The position numbers and the translations under genes are program-made. Under the pieces are notes generated by a model. The model was not told the DNA's origin, made no database searches, and saw nothing but the letters and a program-made list of their open reading frames with translations. Below are positions 60,614 to 64,000 of a DNA stretch of 64,000 nucleotides, one piece after another (the stretch's first letter is position 1; each line of letters begins with the position of its first letter). This stretch comes from Chelatococcus reniformis. GTDB taxonomy: Bacteria; Pseudomonadota; Alphaproteobacteria; Rhizobiales; Beijerinckiaceae. The stretch is taken from assembly GCF_014640075.1 (NCBI RefSeq), contig NZ_BMGG01000006.1, forward strand, positions 414,175-478,174, in the 5' to 3' direction.

Positions 60614-62310
60614 CCGCCGGCACGCCCCTCGTCGATATCGAAGGGCTGTCCGTGCGCTTCGGCGCGGACGGACCGGCCGTCGTGCACGACGTCGACCTGG
60701 TCGTGCATCCGGGCGAATGCGTGGCGCTGGTGGGCGAATCCGGTTCCGGCAAGAGCGTCACGGCGCGCAGCCTGATCAACCTCGCCGGCCCCGGCGCGCG
60801 GACGACGAGCCGACGCCTCCTGATCGGCGGCGAGGACGCCAGCCGCTTCGACGCAGCGCGCTGGCGCCGCCTGCGCGGCACCTTCGCCGGGCTGGTGATG
60901 CAGGATGCGCTGACCTCGCTGGACCCCTTGCGGACCATCGGGCAGGAGGTGGCGGAAGTGGTCGTGCACCACCGTCTGCCAGTCGGGCGCCGGCGCATCG
61001 GCGAACTCGTCGCCGACACCCTGGCGCGTGTCGGCGTCCCCGAACCGGAGGTGCGCGCCCGGCAATATGCGCATCAGCTGTCGGGTGGCCTGCGCCAGCG
61101 GGCCCTCATCGCCTCGGCCATCGCCGGTCAGCCGCGTTTGATCATCGCCGACGAGCCGACGACGGCGCTCGACGCCACGGTGCAGGCGCAGGTCATCGCC
61201 GTGCTGAAGGACCGCGTGCGCGAGGGCGCAGGCCTCCTGCTCATCAGCCACGATCTCGCCGTCGTGGCCGGCATCGCCGACCGCGTCCACGTCATGCGCG
61301 CCGGACGGGTGGTGGACGCCGGCCCGACGGCCGAGGTGCTGGCACGCCCGCGCCACCCCTACACGCGCCAGCTCATCGCCGCCGTGCCGTCGCCGCAGGC
61401 GCGCGGCAGCCGCCTCGCCTCGGCCCGCATCGCACCGGATGACGCAGGCGGCCCCATCCGCATCCTGCGCGAGCCCTTGCCGGCCCGTCCGGCGGTCTCC
61501 GACGAGGTGGTGCTCGAGGCGCGCGGCCTGACCAAGACCTATCGCCATCGCGGCGGCCGCAACGCCACCTTCACGGCGCTCGAGGATGTCTCGTTCTCAA
61601 TCCGGGCCGGCGAGGTGGTCGGCCTGGTCGGCGAGTCCGGATCGGGCAAGTCGACCTGCGCCAAGATCGTCCTCGGCCTCCTTGAGCCGGACCGGGGCAG
61701 CGTGCGGCTGCTCGGCGAGCCCTGGTCGGGCCTTTCCGAGCGGGCGCGGCGGCCACGCCGGGCCAAGCTGCAATACATCCCGCAGGACGCGCTGAGCAGC
61801 TTCGATCCGCGCTACCGGGTCAAGGACATCGTCGGCGAGAACCTGCCGGGTCTCGATGCCGCAGCCGGCGCGCGCCGGATCGGCACGCTGCTCGAACAAG
61901 TGGGCCTCGCCCCAGCGTTGGCCGAGCGTCATCCCCGCTCGCTCTCGGGCGGCCAGCGCCAGCGGGTCGCCATCGCCCGGGCGCTCGCGGCCGAGCCGGC
62001 GCTGGTCGTCTGCGACGAGCCTGTCTCGGCGCTCGACGTCAGCATCCAGGCGCAGGTGGTCGACCTGATCGCCGAGCTGCAGGCGAAACTCGGCACGGCG
62101 CTGCTGTTCATCTCCCACGACCTGGGACTGGTGCGGCACATGGCCGACCGGCTGATCGTGCTGAAGGACGGCCGCATCGTCGAGGCGGGCGATGCCATCG
62201 GCGTGTTCGACGCCCCCGCCCACACCTACACGCGCAGCCTCATCGCCTCCCTGCCGGCGCCCTTGCTCGCCGGCCCGGCCTCTCCTCACCCGATCGGGAC
62301 CCGGCTATGA
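60610..62310 (+). CDS. ABC transporter ATP-binding protein, fused DppD-DppF type
   Basis: A 566-residue protein with two complete nucleotide-binding domains. First: Walker A VGESGSGKS, signature QLSGGLRQR and Walker B LIIADEPTTALD. Second: Walker A VGESGSGKST, signature SLSGGQRQR and Walker B LVVCDEPVSALD. Both carry the oligopeptide-type extension (HPYTRQLIAAVP and HTYTRSLIASLP). The fusion replaces separate DppD and DppF genes. Start and end overlap neighbours (ATGA on both sides), so translation is coupled. Confidence 0.95.
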   Translation: MTAGTPLVDIEGLSVRFGADGPAVVHDVDLVVHPGECVALVGESGSGKSVTARSLINLAGPGARTTSRRLLIGGEDASRFDAARWRRLRGTFAGLVMQDALTSLDPLRTIGQEVAEVVVHHRLPVGRRRIGELVADTLARVGVPEPEVRARQYAHQLSGGLRQRALIASAIAGQPRLIIADEPTTALDATVQAQVIAVLKDRVREGAGLLLISHDLAVVAGIADRVHVMRAGRVVDAGPTAEVLARPRHPYTRQLIAAVPSPQARGSRLASARIAPDDAGGPIRILREPLPARPAVSDEVVLEARGLTKTYRHRGGRNATFTALEDVSFSIRAGEVVGLVGESGSGKSTCAKIVLGLLEPDRGSVRLLGEPWSGLSERARRPRRAKLQYIPQDALSSFDPRYRVKDIVGENLPGLDAAAGARRIGTLLEQVGLAPALAERHPRSLSGGQRQRVAIARALAAEPALVVCDEPVSALDVSIQAQVVDLIAELQAKLGTALLFISHDLGLVRHMADRLIVLKDGRIVEAGDAIGVFDAPAHTYTRSLIASLPAPLLAGPASPHPIGTRL

Positions 62311-63641
62311 CCGACCGCCAGCTGCACCTCAACGTCAACATGCTCAGCGCCGGCTTCTACGGCTCGGCGTGGCGTGCCTCGGCCGGCGACCCGGCCGCGT
62401 TCACCGACATCAACCACTACGTCAAGCTGGCCAAGATCGCCGAGCGCGGCACCTTCGACGCGGTGTTCCTGGCCGACTCGCCGGCGCTCGTCGACCGACC
62501 GGAGTTCCGGCCCTTCTATACGCTCGAGCCGACGATCATCCTCACCGCGATCGCCGCGGCGACCGAGTTCATCGGCCTGATCGCCACCGCCTCGACCACC
62601 TACAACGAGCCCTACAACATCGCCCGCCGCTTCGCGAGCGTCGACCTGGCGAGCGGCGGTCGCGCCGGCTGGAACGTGGTGACGACGGCCGATGCCGTGG
62701 CCGCCCGCAACTTCGGCTTCGACAACGCGGTCGCCCACACGACCCGTTACGAGCGGGCCGCGGAGTTCACCGAGGTGGTCACCGGCCTGTGGGACAGCTG
62801 GGAGGACGACGCGCTCGTCGGCGACAAGGCGACGGGGCGCTTCATGGATACCTCCCGCCTGCACGCCCTCAACCATGTCGGCCGCTTCTTCTCGGTCCGA
62901 GGGCCGCTCAACGTACCGCGCTCGCCACAGGGCCACCCGGTGATCGTGCAGGCCGGCGGCTCGGACGACGGCCGGGCGCTCGCCGCCCGCTACGCCGAGG
63001 CGATCTTCTCGGTCGCCAACTCGATCGACGAGGGCAAAGCCTTCGCCGATGACATTCGCCGCCGGGCGGCCGCCTACGGCCGGCCCGGCAGCGCCATCGT
63101 CACGCTACCGGGGCTGGCGACGGTGATCGGATCGACCGAGGAGGAGGCGCGCCGGCGCGACGACTACCTGTGGTCGCTGATCCCCGCCGACTACAGCCTG
63201 GTCCGCGTCGCCGGCATCCTGAACGTCGATCCGCACTCCCTCGACCTGGACGAGCCCCTGCCCGACACGATCCAGATGCCGATCGACGGCTCGCAGACTT
63301 TCTTCCGCGCCCTGGTCGAGGTGGCGCGGCGCGACCGGCTGACCGTGCGCCAGCTGCTGCGGCGGCTCGGCGGCGGCACCGGCCACCGGGTCATCGTCGG
63401 CACGCCGGAGCAGATCGCCGACGACATCGAGGCCTGGTTCCGCGCCGGCGCGGCGGACGGCTTCAACCTGATGCCCGACCTGTTGCCGGAGGGGCTGGAG
63501 CTGTTCGTGGATCACGTCGTGCCGCTGCTGCGCCAGCGCGGCATCTTCCGCTCCGCCTACGCCGGCACGACGCTGCGCAGCCACCTCGGCCTCGAGCGGC
63601 CCGCCAACCGGCACACGATAAAGGAGCGTCTGGCCGGCTAG
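62307..63641 (+). CDS. LLM-class flavin-dependent monooxygenase (second copy)
   Basis: A 444-residue oxygenase of the NtaA/SnaA/DszA branch: LHLNVNMLSAGFYGSAWRAS, FDAVFLADSPALVD, IGLIATASTTYNEPYNIARRFASVDLASGGRAGWNVVTT, and NVPRSPQGHPVIVQAGGSDDGRALAA. It is homologous to the gene at 54414 but clearly diverged. It is the last gene of the ABC operon, coupled to the ATPase by ATGA, so import and oxidation of the same substrate is a reasonable inference. No terminator is obvious downstream. Confidence 0.93.
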   Translation: MTDRQLHLNVNMLSAGFYGSAWRASAGDPAAFTDINHYVKLAKIAERGTFDAVFLADSPALVDRPEFRPFYTLEPTIILTAIAAATEFIGLIATASTTYNEPYNIARRFASVDLASGGRAGWNVVTTADAVAARNFGFDNAVAHTTRYERAAEFTEVVTGLWDSWEDDALVGDKATGRFMDTSRLHALNHVGRFFSVRGPLNVPRSPQGHPVIVQAGGSDDGRALAARYAEAIFSVANSIDEGKAFADDIRRRAAAYGRPGSAIVTLPGLATVIGSTEEEARRRDDYLWSLIPADYSLVRVAGILNVDPHSLDLDEPLPDTIQMPIDGSQTFFRALVEVARRDRLTVRQLLRRLGGGTGHRVIVGTPEQIADDIEAWFRAGAADGFNLMPDLLPEGLELFVDHVVPLLRQRGIFRSAYAGTTLRSHLGLERPANRHTIKERLAG

Positions 63642-63691
63642 ATGATCGCTCTTGCCGGAGGGCCGTGCTCGCGACCGACGGCCTGCTCGCC

Positions 63692-63826
63692 TCACCCGAG
63701 CGCTGCGAGGCGATCGATAAGCTCGCGCTTCGTCCCGTGGCGGCCGCAGATCAACGTCAGGTAACGCGCGAGCGCGCCAAGAGCTCGTTCGATGAGCGCC
63801 TTTGGACAGCAAGGTCGACGTCGCAT
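63692..63826 (-). CDS. Candidate 44-residue small protein after the CBS-domain gene
   Basis: Not recognised. The frame starts by TGATG overlap with the stop of the CBS-domain gene and reads about 35 residues of amphipathic, mostly helical sequence (ALIERALGALARYLTL, then RHGTKRELIDRLAALG). Coupling by overlap and a plausible helix support it, but chance cannot be excluded. Confidence 0.3.
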   Translation of the reverse strand: MRRRPCCPKALIERALGALARYLTLICGRHGTKRELIDRLAALG

Positions 63827-64000
63827 CAGGCCGCCGTGGGGGCCCGCCCATTGGGGTTCACAGCGGCACGCCGCGCCTTGAAGGTGGCGGTCCGCCTCTC
63901 CTCCGCGGCGCGGGCGGTGCGCCTGATCCGCAGGAGATCCTTGCGGGACACGAGCCCGACGAGGCGCATACTGCCCCGCTCGACGATCGGCACGCGGCCG
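63826..64000 (-). CDS. CBS-domain protein, C-terminal fragment (possibly ClC-type chloride channel)
   Basis: Only the last 57 residues lie in the window, on the minus strand. They read RVPIVERGSMRLVGLVSRKDLLRI, the end of a CBS (Bateman) repeat, followed by an Arg/Glu-rich helix (RRTARAAEERRTATFKARRAA) and a Pro/Asn tail. This end resembles bacterial ClC chloride channels and other CBS proteins; the family cannot be fixed from this fragment. The gene continues to the right of the window. Confidence 0.7.
   Translation of the reverse strand, partial: GRVPIVERGSMRLVGLVSRKDLLRIRRTARAAEERRTATFKARRAAVNPNGRAPTAA

Noticed and set aside
1-64000. CRISPR array, integron or insertion sequence
   Set aside because: No regularly spaced direct repeats, attC-like series, transposase or integrase frame was found on either strand.

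Overview
This window is a GC-rich, densely coded stretch of a bacterial chromosome, most likely from an alphaproteobacterium and probably from the Hyphomicrobiales/Rhizobiales side. The reasons are strong G/C at third codon positions, typical family relatives (ohr-ohrR, LLM monooxygenases, fused dipeptide-type ABC ATPase, GntR/TetR/LysR regulators), and a dispersed intergenic palindrome at 57031-57136 of a kind I associate with that order. The species cannot be named from sequence alone. The window begins inside a GntR-family gene and ends inside a CBS-domain gene. I see no transposase, integrase, rRNA or CRISPR array. Only one tRNA gene (tRNA-Sec) is present.

Layout. (1) 1-9.8 kb: small regulator-plus-enzyme units (GntR/FCD; APH-like kinase plus TetR; MFS; sulfite-oxidase-type molybdoenzyme divergent from LysR; HxlR divergent from an acyl-CoA-dehydrogenase-like flavoprotein; a 14-TM DHA2 efflux pump with a perfect 32-nt palindrome at its ribosome-binding site). 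(2) 10-13.1 kb: membrane and periplasmic protein quality control, ftsH followed by an HtrA/DegP protease, with a Cys-rich 51-codon reading frame between them that is coupled to htrA. (3) 13.2-33 kb: mixed metabolic and regulatory genes, including a NYN RNase, a peptide-deformylase-like protein that has lost metal ligands, four SDRs across the window (one lacking the usual catalytic residues), an adenylate cyclase, a uracil-DNA-glycosylase family protein, an AfsR-like ATPase regulator, epoxide-hydrolase-type enzymes, Ohr, cytochrome P460, a fused DhaK-DhaL kinase and a berberine-bridge-type oxidase.

(4) 32.6-44.0 kb is the centrepiece: a nearly self-contained selenocysteine and formate-respiration island. 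selD is divergent from fdnG-fdnH-fdnI-fdhE-selA-(Sel1-repeat gene)-selB-selC. fdnG contains an in-frame TGA (codon 200, 34543-34545) followed at the bacterial spacing by a SECIS hairpin. The tRNA-Sec gene selC lies entirely inside the 3' end of the selB reading frame. The island encodes the selenoprotein and all dedicated Sec factors (SelA, SelB, SelC, SelD) in about 11 kb.

(5) 44-52 kb: glycogen debranching enzyme, SDR, a DipZ-like thiol-redox membrane protein, the ohr/ohrR peroxide-defence pair with a recognisable OhrR operator, a type II NADH-dehydrogenase-like flavoprotein and an AhpD-like protein. (6) 52.4-63.6 kb: a transport-plus-flavin-oxygenase cluster. It holds a LivK-type binding protein, an AAC(3)-I-like acetyltransferase, an NtaA/SnaA/DszA-type monooxygenase, an SfnB/DszC-like acyl-CoA-dehydrogenase homologue, then a tightly overlapping dipeptide-type ABC transporter operon ending in a second LLM monooxygenase. 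The combination suggests scavenging of an organosulfur or similar small organic compound. That is inference, not proof.

The regulators in this window mostly sit divergently from their probable targets, and several short perfect or near-perfect palindromes are good operator candidates (1874-1885, 3903-3914, 29689-29706, 49497-49513).
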